Assembly (NCBI GenBank): GCA_000507305.1
Contig: DF239805.1
Coordinates: forward strand, 63,853 to 127,852
Length of the DNA stretch: 64,000 bases
Direction: 5' to 3'
From: Breviolum minutum Mf 1.05b.01
Taxonomy: Eukaryota; Sar; Dinophyceae; Suessiales; Symbiodiniaceae
Part shown: positions 43,425-52,291 of the stretch, one piece after another
Layout: each line of letters opens with the position of its first letter
Position numbering within the stretch: position 1 is the stretch's first letter
Position numbers and translations under genes: made by a program
The notes under the pieces: generated by a model
Told to the model about the DNA's origin: nothing
Databases searched by the model: none
The model's input: only the letters and a program-made list of their open reading frames with translations

Positions 43425-43560
43425 AGCTACTCCCAGGTACCCCGGCTACTCTGCTAGCCTAGCTACCCTCAGCTACTCTATTCTCAGCTACTCGAGCTGC
43501 TCTAGCGTACTTTACGTTCAGCTACTACAGCCACTCTACCTGCTCTACTCTCAGCTGCCC
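43425..43560 (+). repeat. degenerate CAGCTACTCT minisatellite
   Basis: More than ten imperfect copies of (C)AGCTACTCT/GCTACCCT with CTCTA variants over about 135 bases. Confidence 0.8.
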
Positions 43561-44076
43561 TGTCTCTTTGCAGCCGCATCTGGGGTTGCAAGACAGCGCA
43601 GGTACAAAGCTGCGGCGAATTGAGCGTTCAATCTGGCTTGTTGCATGGGCTTTGCAGTGAGCGTCGTGATGTCAAAGCCCACCACTTCTTTTGGGTCTGC
43701 ACGCAGGTCGACCTGAAGGTCCACGGTTTTTGAAAGTCTTTGTGTGGCAGAAATCAAGAACTTGAATCTCAAATAGCATTTCACATCTTGCTCATGACAG
43801 GCCCCTGTGTACATGGTCAACGCGCTGCAGCTCCACCTCATTGGTGTACTTGCCCCGGATGACGATACCACTGGCTAGAAAAGAATTGATGAGGATCGCG
43901 TTTGCACAAAACTTTATGTATTGCTTGCTAAACGGGAGTATGTCCTCTAAGGGAAAGGGCTGGACGTCCACTTTGTCGGGGTGAGATAGAAGCCTCGCCT
44001 GCACCTCCTGCAGCCTCAACACACAATTGATTGCTCGAAAAGAGACTAGGCAAATGGGGCAACGAGGACTTCTCAC
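43551..44076 (-). pseudogene. GC-rich gene fragment, unrecognised, frame broken once
   Basis: Two overlapping minus-strand frames read as one protein. The upstream frame (43792-44076) has PICLVSFRAINCVLRLQEVQ and ILPFSKQYIKFCANAILINS. The downstream frame (43551-43871) has DVKCYLRFKFLISATQRLSK, VDLQVDLRADPKEVVGFDIT and ARLNAQFAAALYLRCLA. The switch lies around 43800-43870, either a frameshift or a short unplaced intron. Composition is clearly coding. The block abuts the minisatellite and lies about 1.1 kb from the retrotransposon. Family unknown. Confidence 0.45.
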
Positions 44077-44079
44077 ACA

Positions 44080-44520
44080 ACAAAGATCATAGTTGCGAGC
44101 TGATTATTTTCCGGAAAGAATCCAGCGAGATTGAATACGGTAGCGGCCTATGTTTCAACAAGTTAGGCTCACATGTTTTGCGCTTTTTTTGGGGAGGGGC
44201 GAGGGCCAAACGGTTTGGGTCCACGGCCCTCGCTGCTGCCAAGGGGCTGTTCCCCGTATGCTAGGCCCTTGAATGCAACCCATGGAGATTCAATTTTCGT
44301 GGAAGCTGTACTGCTCTGCCGCAACTCATGTCGCAAAATGCAAAGAAACACGCTATTTGCGAGGATTTTGGTCACAATTTGTGAGCGCCGCCCAACTGAG
44401 GCTTAGCGACCTCACTGCAGACGGCTGCGGACCGTTGCGGTCGCTCGAGCAACGCTGGGCGAACGCGACTCCAACCTCCAGACCTCCAGATTTATAGAGG
44501 AGAACCCTTCGCTACGCATT
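44080..44520. other. GC-richer block, possible further exon(s)
   Basis: Base composition is like 43551-44076. The best minus frame (44169-44375) includes KGLAYGEQPLGSSEGRGPKP. Three frames are open in part, so I do not choose. Confidence 0.3.
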
Positions 44521-44617
44521 CGGGAAAAACGTGGTTTTGCTCGGTTTTCTACCCTCCCATTTTTTTTATTCATCCAAAAAGTTCACCTAAAAAATCAAAG
44601 TTATATGTAAATAAATA

Positions 44618-44754
44618 ATTATACCTGGTACCTTAGACGACCGGTTTTACATGGATTCATGGATGTTTGGTTAAACAACAATTGTTTATGTAAAGGGTTG
44701 GAACCATCCAACTGAAGCAACCAATAAAAAGTTGTTGTTTAGGGTACCAGGTAA
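44618..44754 (+). repeat. inverted-repeat element (family J, single copy)
   Basis: ATTATACCTGGTACCTTAG at the left and TTTAGGGTACCAGGTAAT at the right form imperfect inverted ends. Confidence 0.6.
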
Positions 44755-44759
44755 TGACC

Positions 44760-45172
44760 AACAAAATTACCGCGACCGTCATATATTAACTACTTCACTA
44801 CCACTTGTACCTACTAACGCTTAACCACTGACTTCTGCAAGAACTACTCTGCAAAAATGGCCGTGGCCTTTCCAAGCTTGTGGCTTCCTCTTGATGAAGC
44901 AAATGTTGGCGATTCCATTGTGTTTCACGCTTTGATCAAGATGAGATCTTTGAGGCCTGAGTAAAGGGGTTCGGAAAACTATTTTCGGAGCTATTTGCAT
45001 GGAAGTGCGTGTTTCCGCAGAGACACATGCCTAAAGATCTTTGTGGTGGGACTTCCAACCCACCCTGGTCCGAACACACAATGCGCCACAGGAACAATGG
45101 CAAACCTGCCAACAGCGACCAATTGCGAACAAACCGTCAATGGACTTTTAGGGCAACCGCAAAGCGGTAGCT
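44760..45172. other. 3' flank of the retrotransposon
   Basis: 44990-45170 is GC-richer, with open frames on both strands (plus: KIFVVGLPTHPGPNTQCATG). Not assignable. Confidence 0.35.
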
Positions 45173-45177
45173 GTTTT
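45173..45177 (+). repeat. target-site duplication, left (GTTTT)
   Basis: GTTTT directly outside the left LTR, identical to 52408-52412. T-rich, so chance identity is not excluded. Confidence 0.6.
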
Positions 45178-45289
45178 TCAAGCCAAACAAGCAAAAACAA
45201 GCGCCTGGTACTTTTTCACTTTTGACCCCAAAGGCCTTCGGTATATCACCTCAGGTAAAAGGGTGAAGTTGCGGGTACAATTCTACTCA
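45178..45289 (-). repeat. 3' LTR (112 bp)
   Basis: On the element strand it starts TGAGTAGAATTGTACCCGC and ends GTTTGGCTTGA. It matches the right LTR with about 90 percent identity. It is short for an LTR, and its 3' end is TGA rather than the usual CA. Confidence 0.8.
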
Positions 45290-45299
45290 CCCCGCCTTT
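45290..45299 (-). other. polypurine tract
   Basis: AAAGGCGGGG on the element strand lies immediately 5' of the 3' LTR, the expected place for plus-strand priming. One C interrupts the purines. Confidence 0.55.
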
Positions 45300-45404
45300 G
45301 GATTTGGATATATTTTCCAAGTCAGAACATGGAAGTCACCGCAGCTCTAGTGTAAGAGCTTCCTGTCAATTCTTTTGGTGAATCAATTTCATTTCACCGC
45401 GTTT

Positions 45405-45737
45405 TCACAATGTCCAAACAGTATTTGCTAAATCCCTCAGAAATTCTGCTCTCTGAAACTCTCCACGTTGTTCAGCCTCATCCGCAGCACGCTGAAACCT
45501 CTGTGCAGTAGCACACTTCCAAAGCAAGATTCTCAATGGCACGATCATGTGCCTCGGCAACTCATAGATTGGTAACCCGTCACTGTGGTAACCATCTGGA
45601 GATGAAGTAATCACTCCCCAGAAATCTAATCCCTGGTCAATGGTGAAGTGCTCCACATCAACCATAGTCTCCAACTCATGTACCAATTCTCTTGAGGGCA
45701 TGTCATCAGCTTGAAGGGATTCAAGCAAACGCCTCAC
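45405..45737 (-). CDS. retrotransposon downstream frame 2, helical, charged
   Basis: 110-codon frame after RNase H and the membrane-segment frame, ending 105 bases before the polypurine tract. It reads LQADDMPSRELVHELETMVD and ends with RAADEAEQRGEFQRAEFLRD, a charged helical region. It begins after a frame change from 45789-46469, so the two may once have been one protein. Function unknown. Confidence 0.5.
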   Translation of the reverse strand: MRRLLESLQADDMPSRELVHELETMVDVEHFTIDQGLDFWGVITSSPDGYHSDGLPIYELPRHMIVPLRILLWKCATAQRFQRAADEAEQRGEFQRAEFLRDLANTVWTL

Positions 45738-45788
45738 AAAATATGCTGTCGTTCACCTTCTGCGTCGTCCGCATATGACGGATAGTCT

Positions 45789-46469
45789 TCAAAACACTCT
45801 CCTCTTGGTGTTCAGGGTAGCTACCTTCTTGTAGCCTTTGATCAGCATGGTGACAATCAGCATGATTCGCCTGCTGGTCTTTTGCTGGACATCGAAGTAA
45901 ACATCCACTTGCTCACTCTCGCTAACCAACATTTCAGGCAGCTCTACCCTTTCTTCACCATCTGGTACTTCTTGAAGTTGCTGACCTTGTACACAATCTT
46001 CACCTTCTTGAACCGCACGATGTAGATGACCTTCAAGATCACCTTCTGGTCGTCCACCTTGATTTACACGGCTCTCAGATGACTTCTCTGAGTTGTAGTC
46101 ATTGGTCTCTCGGTCTTCCTCATCGCCCATTCCTGGTAAAAGTTCTTCTTGGCCTTGCTTCATTGTGGCAATCCAACCACAAAAGAGTAGATTACCAGTC
46201 ACGACAAAACTCACAATGACGTGGAACCAGCTCAAGGCCATGGGATCACTGTCAACACCAACGCTCGAAGCTTGAGCTTGAGTAACCGTAGCCAACAAAC
46301 ATGTTAAAGCCATTATGTCACTGGAGGTGCAAGCATTTTCACCACAACACACATGTCTAATCATAGTTTTCCGTCTTCTTACATACGGTTGTTTGGTCAA
46401 CTCCTCAAACTCATGTTCTCCTACTGGTAGTACTCCCTCCTTCTCAATTCCAAACAAATAGCACATCAC
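45789..46469 (-). CDS. retrotransposon downstream frame 1 with hydrophobic segments
   Basis: 226-codon frame directly after RNase H, only 9 bases between their stop and start region. A hydrophobic stretch at about residues 51-63 (DIMALTCLLATVT) and a stronger one at 79-102 (LSWFHVIVSFVVTGNLLFCG) could cross a membrane. An acidic region (GDEEDRETNDYNSEKSSES) follows. The position matches the env-like third ORF of some Ty1/copia elements, but no env homology is visible. It could equally be a C-terminal extension of Pol. Confidence 0.55.
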   Translation of the reverse strand: MMCYLFGIEKEGVLPVGEHEFEELTKQPYVRRRKTMIRHVCCGENACTSSDIMALTCLLATVTQAQASSVGVDSDPMALSWFHVIVSFVVTGNLLFCGWIATMKQGQEELLPGMGDEEDRETNDYNSEKSSESRVNQGGRPEGDLEGHLHRAVQEGEDCVQGQQLQEVPDGEERVELPEMLVSESEQVDVYFDVQQKTSRRIMLIVTMLIKGYKKVATLNTKRRVF

Positions 46470-46477
46470 TGAATGCT

Positions 46478-47305
46478 TTACTCAGCCACATTGTAGTGAA
46501 TGCTTACAGACGTAAGGTTCACAATTTGGCTTGAAACCTTGGACTGCAACCGAAGTAGTTTTCCTTCAATATGCTTCAAACGAGAAGTCCCCAAATTGGT
46601 TGAAATAGCAATCACGGCCGTGTTGTCTACACGAAGAACTTGTTCAGGTGGTTCACTAAGAAGAAACTGCAAGATATGACGAATGTAAAGAGCATCAATC
46701 GTTGTCGGAACAGCAGCGAGCCATTCACTCTCTGTTGAGGACAGAGAGATTGCTTTCTGACTCCGGGATGTGCTGCATACCATGTTTCCTCCAACGTAAG
46801 GTAAACCACATGATGTACTCTTTGTTCCCCAATCTGCATCAATAAATGACTCAACCAACAACTTGTTAGTTTCAACATCACTACCACCAAGCCTTGCAAA
46901 CAGGCTCAATCCTGGGGACGTCTCATGCGTGGCCATGGAATATCCTTCTGTAAATTTCAGGTATCCAACTACTCTTCCCAACATGCTCCAAGCATTGGCT
47001 GTTGGTCTTTGAAGGTACGCAGCCAATGTTTTAGCTGAGAATTGCATGTCTCCTCTGTCATGTGAGGTATGCAGGATTGCTCCTACCATAGACCTGTATG
47101 CACCTGATTTCACTTCATCCAACTCACGTGTATGATCCGCTGCAAACAAAGGTTGGTGGCATGGGTCGTGCAGCTTTTCCACTGTCGTGCTTGGTGTATG
47201 TGTCGTACACTTGGCGCGCATGCTTTGTCTCTGGATGTATTGTGAGGTTCTTGTAATCTCTCTCCATCTCAAAACTTTTCTTGAAGAAATCAAATGAACC
47301 CCCAC
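46478..47305 (-). CDS. Pol, end of reverse transcriptase and RNase H
   Basis: 275-codon frame. Residues 67-92 (KSGAYRSMVGAILHTSHDRG) form the copia-type connection (Y-R-x-x-V-G). RNase H follows with FIDADWGTKS (Asp156), SLSSTESEWLAA (Glu192), RVDNTAVIAI (Asp227) and RLKHIEGKLLR (His245). The active-site residues are intact here even though the element is broken elsewhere. It overlaps the 47124-47510 frame, so a frameshift separates them. Confidence 0.85.
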   Translation of the reverse strand: MGVHLISSRKVLRWREITRTSQYIQRQSMRAKCTTHTPSTTVEKLHDPCHQPLFAADHTRELDEVKSGAYRSMVGAILHTSHDRGDMQFSAKTLAAYLQRPTANAWSMLGRVVGYLKFTEGYSMATHETSPGLSLFARLGGSDVETNKLLVESFIDADWGTKSTSCGLPYVGGNMVCSTSRSQKAISLSSTESEWLAAVPTTIDALYIRHILQFLLSEPPEQVLRVDNTAVIAISTNLGTSRLKHIEGKLLRLQSKVSSQIVNLTSVSIHYNVAE

Positions 47306-47510
47306 CCCTTGTGACGTAGTTCACCACCATCTTGAACTTCTCCTTCAACTTCGGGATGAACGTGTTCTCTAGGAAGCTCTGGTCCATAAAGAACAGGATG
47401 TCGTCTACGTGCACCAAAAGGAACTTGTCAGACACCTTGAACACACTGGGTTGCTCGAAACGAGGTGTTGCACCAAACAAGGATCTTAGAGTCTGCGATG
47501 GACATACCAT
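47124..47510 (-). CDS. Pol, reverse transcriptase catalytic core
   Basis: 128-codon frame with KFLLVHVDDILFF, the F/Y-V-D-D catalytic motif in the form HVDD at residues 34-37. This is followed by FIPKLKEKFKMVVNYVTRGG, which matches the F-x-M-x-D/N-x-G region after the active site in copia reverse transcriptases. Truncated at both ends by frameshifts. Confidence 0.85.
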   Translation of the reverse strand: MVCPSQTLRSLFGATPRFEQPSVFKVSDKFLLVHVDDILFFMDQSFLENTFIPKLKEKFKMVVNYVTRGGGSFDFFKKSFEMERDYKNLTIHPETKHARQVYDTYTKHDSGKAARPMPPTFVCSGSYT

Positions 47511-47583
47511 GAATCACCAGCCACTGCATCCGTCAGGTTTACTGCACGAACCTGGGGTACCATCAAGTAGGTGTCTCCCACGT

Positions 47584-47793
47584 CTACACTTGCGAGGAGG
47601 AACGACGGGAACATCCCAGTCGTTGCCAGTGATGGTAAGATACGCTGGCTGCAAACACGTCAGTTCTACATTCCAAGAAGGCAGATTCTCTGGCTACAAG
47701 TCTGTCTCTGCGCAGCCACTGAAATTCACCTTCAGGGACTCTGGGCTTTCTCCTCCACGTCCTCACGAATTTGGCAGACGAAGGACTGACCAT
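47584..47793 (-). pseudogene. Pol, start of reverse transcriptase, frameshifted
   Basis: The frame holds RRDRLVARESAF and RTDVFAAS, corresponding to the conserved K-A-R-L-V-A-R-G/E and T-x-x-F-A-P motifs at the start of copia reverse transcriptases. It then runs out of frame, so fingers and palm are split over at least three frames between 47.1 and 47.8 kb. Confidence 0.7.
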
Positions 47794-47849
47794 CTGTGTT
47801 AGAGCCCCTGCTCAACACACCCTTTCTTTCAAGTCTCTGCAAGTCATGT

Positions 47850-48350
47850 CTGTCAGCAATTAATTTCATCCAACCGTGCCAACTCATAACTGTCGACACG
47901 TGGCTCCTCTTCAGAACCGGGATACCACAACATACCCTCTTGATTTGAAATCTCCTTGCTCAAGTTCATCAGACCAGTCATCAAACAAGTCTGTGTCATA
48001 CTCCATCTCGTCAACATACGTGTAGTTGAGCTCCGCATCAACATGACTGAGATCTTCTCCAACTACGTGTTGAACACTCACTCTTGATCTTTTGGCTTGA
48101 GGTCCTTGCCCTCGTTCAGGAACTTTTTCTCTTTCTGCTCGATCTCTTTCCACAGGAGCAGCTGGCACAACAGTGCCAGGTGAAGGACCAACAGTTCCTG
48201 GCGCAGGAACAGTTGTACCTGGTGCAGGACCAGGACGTGGTTTGCAGCCACTGGCATTGGAGCCATAGGTGGCTCAGCCTTTGGTGATCTTCAACATAAC
48301 TGCCTCAGGCAAGCTCAAGGTAACAGTCTCTTGATCTGCTTCCTCTCCTG
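47850..48350 (-). pseudogene. Pol linker between integrase and reverse transcriptase
   Basis: Frames with AAPVERDRAEREKVPERGQG, an acidic stretch DEMEYDTDLFDDWSDELEQG, and VDSYELARLDEIN. A charged, proline-containing linker is typical here. Broken by frameshifts. Confidence 0.55.
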
Positions 48351-48354
48351 TGGG

Positions 48355-49272
48355 TCAGAAGCAGCACTGGTTCGGGGGGTTTTCCTTGAACTCGAGGTTG
48401 TAGTTTGCTTCCCTTGATTTCCACCATCCAGGAAAACACCGTAAGTGAGGTGTGAAGATGAGCCTGCTCATGTGCCAATCGCTCCACAATCTCTTAATGT
48501 ATCTTGTGAGTCTGATCACGTTGTTGACACCAATGATAAACACATCGTTGCTTGGGCTCTTTTTCAAGAAAATTCCAGGCTCCCACTTGGTACCACCTTT
48601 ACGACCTGGAGTGACATAGACCCATGCCATCACAGGTTCTGCAAACTCACAAATTTTGGACTTGTAAGCTCTGCCACTTGTTATCTCAAAAGGTGTCATC
48701 TCTCCATGTGTAACGTAGCGGTTGATCAACCAAGCCGCATGCACGAACGACCATGACATCAGAGGATGATTCACCGGAATCTGTAGTCCAACCCTCTCTT
48801 CTGCAGCACATTGTAAGACTGTTGCCATCTGTCTTAAACGATGCACCGTGCGCTCCACATGCGAATTGTTTGCATGGTCTCTGATAAGTGGGTTTTCAAT
48901 CAGGACCCTGCAACCCATCTTCTTCAAAATTTCCGTGGTGACACCCTGAACTCGAAGCATCATGGGCTCCTGGTCGCATCTCAACATCACAGTGCCGTAG
49001 CCAAGAAAATTGATGAACCTACAAATATCTTTGCCCATCAATCGAGCATCAGCCCTGTTGTAAACAGGAATGGCTTGCGCTGACCTTGAAAAGCTATCCA
49101 CCACTGCAAGGCACATGACCTTCTCCTTTGTGTCTCTAGCAACTTCTATCAAAGCTTCTCCGCTGACCCTCTTTCCAATGTAGAAGAGATCAAACGAAAT
49201 GGTGGGATATTCTCGGCTTACTCCACGTTGGTCATCTGTGAAATGTGCATCTGGCCCTGCTTTACCTTTCAC
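48355..49272 (-). CDS. Pol, integrase core and C-terminal part
   Basis: 305-codon frame. Catalytic triad: Asp28 in TISFDLFYIG, Asp100 in MLRCDQEPMM, and Glu140 in NNSHVERTVHRL. The D-E spacing is a few residues longer than the standard 35. Residues 215-270 (WVYVTPGRKGGTKWEPGIFL) form the C-terminal region. Just upstream, in another frame at about 49270-49300, HLPYKTWCPACVKGKAG supplies the His and CxxC of the N-terminal zinc site, so one frameshift separates zinc site and core. Confidence 0.88.
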   Translation of the reverse strand: MKGKAGPDAHFTDDQRGVSREYPTISFDLFYIGKRVSGEALIEVARDTKEKVMCLAVVDSFSRSAQAIPVYNRADARLMGKDICRFINFLGYGTVMLRCDQEPMMLRVQGVTTEILKKMGCRVLIENPLIRDHANNSHVERTVHRLRQMATVLQCAAEERVGLQIPVNHPLMSWSFVHAAWLINRYVTHGEMTPFEITSGRAYKSKICEFAEPVMAWVYVTPGRKGGTKWEPGIFLKKSPSNDVFIIGVNNVIRLTRYIKRLWSDWHMSRLIFTPHLRCFPGWWKSREANYNLEFKENPPNQCCF

Positions 49273-49860
49273 ACATGCTGGGCACCAAGTTTTGTAGGGT
49301 AGGTGCGTGACACCTCATTGCAGTCCTCAGGCCTTGCTGTAAGAGGCTGATCAACAGGCTCACTTTCCTTCTCAGCTCTCATCTGTTCCGAAATTTGCAC
49401 TGCCTCATGCAACTTCTGTTTGTCGATGATGCCGTAGCCGTAATACGTTGCCACAGTTTTGCTTTAGAACCACTCCTTGAAATCTGCAAATACTCACAAG
49501 CAGCACGAAGTGTTGCTAGTACTTGTTGGCAACACTTTCACACCTGCAATTTCCACCGACTCATCATGTTGTGCAGGTTCACGACGTTGAGGAATTTCAG
49601 GTTGTACTACTTGTCCCGAGGAAGGTTCAACTTGTTCTCCTTGTTGAGGAGCAGGACGTTGTTGCATCTCAACACCCCCGCCTTCTGGAACACCAAGTGC
49701 CCCGCCTGCTCCGGCACCTGCTGAACCTGATCAGCATCCATTTCTGCAACCAAAAATCCAATCCTATCTGGTGGGATGACCTCCACAACACAGTGATTAT
49801 TTGCTTCCACTGTGATTCAACTTTCTCTGACAAGGTCACCATGTCTTTCATACTCTCACA
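49269..49860 (-). pseudogene. Pol, region between protease and integrase, frameshifted
   Basis: Several short minus frames, for example DKQKLHEAVQISEQMRAEKE (49269-49454) and PPDRIGFLVAEMDADQVQQV (49607-49810). This is the interval normally holding the pre-integrase domain. No single frame spans it. Confidence 0.5.
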
Positions 49861-50485
49861 CAAACTTCAATCATCTCCCAGCCTGTATCACTCAAACCAA
49901 TAGTAGTACCATGTGGCCATTCATCCAAACCGTAGTCTTTTCGGGGATCGATGAAGGTTGTTGCTCTCCTTCTGCAAATAGGAAAGGCCAACGCTGTTGT
50001 GCTCCAACTTTCACCTTTCTCACTCCAACTCTTTGGCACGTCTGCTGGAACATGCCTCACCCCTTTCACTCTTCGTATAGTCCAACTGACAACCAGTGAG
50101 TCATTCTTACACCCAACTGGGATTATCCCAACTCCACTTCGAGCATGACTCAGCTTAGGTTCATTCTTGCTGTTGAGGGTTATTGTCCATTCTCTCTTCA
50201 ACAGTCTTTGGTAGGAAATCAAAGGTTGAGCAACGTGACTTGAAATGTAGCCACGGTCTTTCACCATCACTACTTCACCATTATTGTCTCCAACCAATTC
50301 AATACAAATCTCACGGCAACCATGAGTCTTGATCTCAGCGCCTTGTGCATTCCAACACCTCTGAATGATGCGGGAACGATGGTGGCATCCGAACCACTGT
50401 CTAAAACCACATCAACCCTTTCATTCACAGCACTGACTCCTCTCACCTGTAGTTGAGGTTCTCCACAATCTCGACCGTATGACAT
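49848..50485 (-). pseudogene. Pol, aspartic protease, frameshifted
   Basis: The frame 50270-50485 carries VDVVLDSGSDATIVP, the D-S/T-G active-site motif (Asp29), followed by a short hydrophobic run. The continuation lies in the frame 49848-50297 (VAQPLISYQRLLKREWTITL and an I-x-V-x-x-K-N-D-S-L-V-V strand), consistent with the rest of a retropepsin fold. Confidence 0.75.
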
Positions 50486-50886
50486 AGTCCACGTGGTTGA
50501 ACTCCACGTTGAAGAAAACCTCCGTCTCGATGGTCACAAAATCCAGGATGTAGTTCCAAGAAACCTTCACCTCCACGAAGTTGTTGGTAAAGTCCAGGAT
50601 GTAGAGCCCGACGAGGACACCAACTGTTGCCAGTCATCTCCATTTTCACCTTCACAAATCCATCCATGACGTCGTACAACTCAACATAGTCACCAATAAA
50701 ATCCACTGATGTAGTCAACGTGGTCGAAATCCCTGAAGAATCATCTACAACTTCGACGGATAGTCCATTGTTGTCCTCCAACAAAGAGAATTCTGCAACA
50801 TGTTCACTGGAATCATCAACCTTTCCGTCGTCACAACCTATGTAGTAACTTTCACAGCTACAACCAACCATTCTCACATACTTCAA
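50443..50886 (-). CDS. Gag-Pol linker frame
   Basis: 147-codon acidic frame (KVDDSSEHVAEFSLLEDNNG, IGDYVELYDVMDGFVKVKME) between the zinc-knuckle frame and the protease. No domain recognised. Frame lost near its end. Confidence 0.5.
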   Translation of the reverse strand: MKYVRMVGCSCESYYIGCDDGKVDDSSEHVAEFSLLEDNNGLSVEVVDDSSGISTTLTTSVDFIGDYVELYDVMDGFVKVKMEMTGNSWCPRRALHPGLYQQLRGGEGFLELHPGFCDHRDGGFLQRGVQPRGLCHTVEIVENLNYR

Positions 50887-51497
50887 ATACTCAATCTCAA
50901 TCTCTTCTTCTTGTAGGTTGTGTGCATCACGCTGTGGTTGCGCAGGCCTTCGTGATGTACTCTGCGCGTATTTTGCTGCTGGTTGGAACTTGACGAACCA
51001 CTACCCGACGAAGCTGCTGCAGGAGCCTGATTCGACCCTGACGCAACACTTTCATCAGTAACTTGCTGTACAGATCCATTCTTGTACCAGCAGTCTCTCT
51101 CGTAGTGGTTTCCACCACAAGTCCAACACTTGCCCTTTCCTTTTGCTCCTTTGTTCTTTCCGTCTGTCTTGCCTTTTCCTTTGTTCTTTCCTTTTCCTTT
51201 CTCAGTAGACGTCCAACTACCAGAGCCTTTACCGCCTGAACTCCAGGCGTTGTTGTTGCCCTTGCCTTTTCCTTTTCCACCTTTGTAGTCGAACCACTGA
51301 GGTTGGTTCTTACCATCTCCTTTCTTTCCTCCTTTGCCATCCTTGCCTTTTGTCTTTCCCTTCACACCTTTGCCAGTCACTCTGTCGACTTCCATTGGCA
51401 CAGCTTCACTAGAACTAGCTGCAAGATCAATTCTTAACACCATAGCGTCACTCCACTTTGTGGTACTACGTTCGAAGGAAAGGATCGACTCCCACAA
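50883..51497 (-). CDS. Gag C-terminal part with Lys/Gly linker and zinc knuckle
   Basis: 204-codon frame. A very basic, repetitive linker (KGKDGKGGKKGDGKN, GKGKNKGKGKTDGKN) precedes KCWTCGGNHYERDCW, a zinc knuckle with the spacing C-x2-C-x3-H-x4-C. A Ser/Gln-rich tail follows. The nucleocapsid part would bind element RNA. Confidence 0.85.
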   Translation of the reverse strand: MWESILSFERSTTKWSDAMVLRIDLAASSSEAVPMEVDRVTGKGVKGKTKGKDGKGGKKGDGKNQPQWFDYKGGKGKGKGNNNAWSSGGKGSGSWTSTEKGKGKNKGKGKTDGKNKGAKGKGKCWTCGGNHYERDCWYKNGSVQQVTDESVASGSNQAPAAASSGSGSSSSNQQQNTRRVHHEGLRNHSVMHTTYKKKRLRLSI

Positions 51498-52179
51498 CTC
51501 CTGAGAGTCCCGGTGACTGATCGTAGCAGTACAGCACTCTTAATTTCTTCAGAGATGGTGCTTCCTGTTTTGTTGTACTCGGCAAAGGCAGTCTCCAACT
51601 TGAGGATTTGAGCCAGGAACCAGGTCTTGGTGTTGAACTGGGGCCAAGCCAACATGGCATTCAAAAGACCCATTGCCCTGTTGCGGCTAACGGGCTCACA
51701 GCTCTCCATCAATTGTCTCAAAGCTTCATATCCGTTGCATCCGCTCACTTGTTTCAAGACAAGCAAAGGCCTGTGCTTCAAGAGGCTGGCCAAAAGGCCA
51801 TACAAGAACACAGACCTTTTCTTCTCGCTCTCTGTCATGACGGTGAGATCCTGTGCATGGCTAAGGTTCTTCCTGATGTTGTGAATCTCCACCGGGTGTT
51901 CTGCATCAAGAGATCCAAGGCGTTGTTCTAGACTCCATACCTGATTTCCTCTTCACGTGACTTTGGTTCCGAACTACTCGGCCTGGGTGACAAACGGTAC
52001 CAGGACTTCTCATCACTCTTATGAGACTCCTTAAGCTCCTTTAGTGCTTCTACTGCGGATTCAGCAGCTTTGGAAGCTGCTCACTTGCTACTATCATCCG
52101 TCTGGCGTTCACTGCCATCCATCACCACTGAGCCACCGGTCGGGGAGGCTGGGGCTGAAAGACCACCACTTGTCTCCAT
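51434..52179 (-). pseudogene. Gag N-terminal and capsid-like part, with stop and frameshifts
   Basis: Starts at an ATG at 52179 (METSGGLSAPASPTG). After 32 codons a TGA at 52081-52083 interrupts. The same frame continues with AASKAAESAVEALKELKESH and SWYRLSPRPSSSEPKSREEE to a TAG at 51928-51930. From 51937 another frame reads WSLEQRLGSLDAEHPVEIHN and on through MTESEKKRSVFLYGLLASLL to 51434, overlapping the zinc-knuckle frame. From memory this resembles the start of copia-like Gag proteins of dinoflagellates. Confidence 0.8.
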
Positions 52180-52279
52180 GGATCGTACTTCAGATCTGGC
52201 CTAAAGAGTCCTAGAGAAAACGTGCCTTCTTGATCGTCACTTTCTTCTAGACAATCTCACCACTCGCGGATCTTCAGGT

Positions 52280-52291
52280 GCTCCGCTACCA
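52280..52291 (-). other. primer-binding-site-like sequence
   Basis: TGGTAGCGGAGC on the element strand directly adjoins the 5' LTR. It matches the classic initiator-tRNA-Met site of copia elements (TGGTATCAGAGC) at 10 of 12 positions. Confidence 0.65.
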
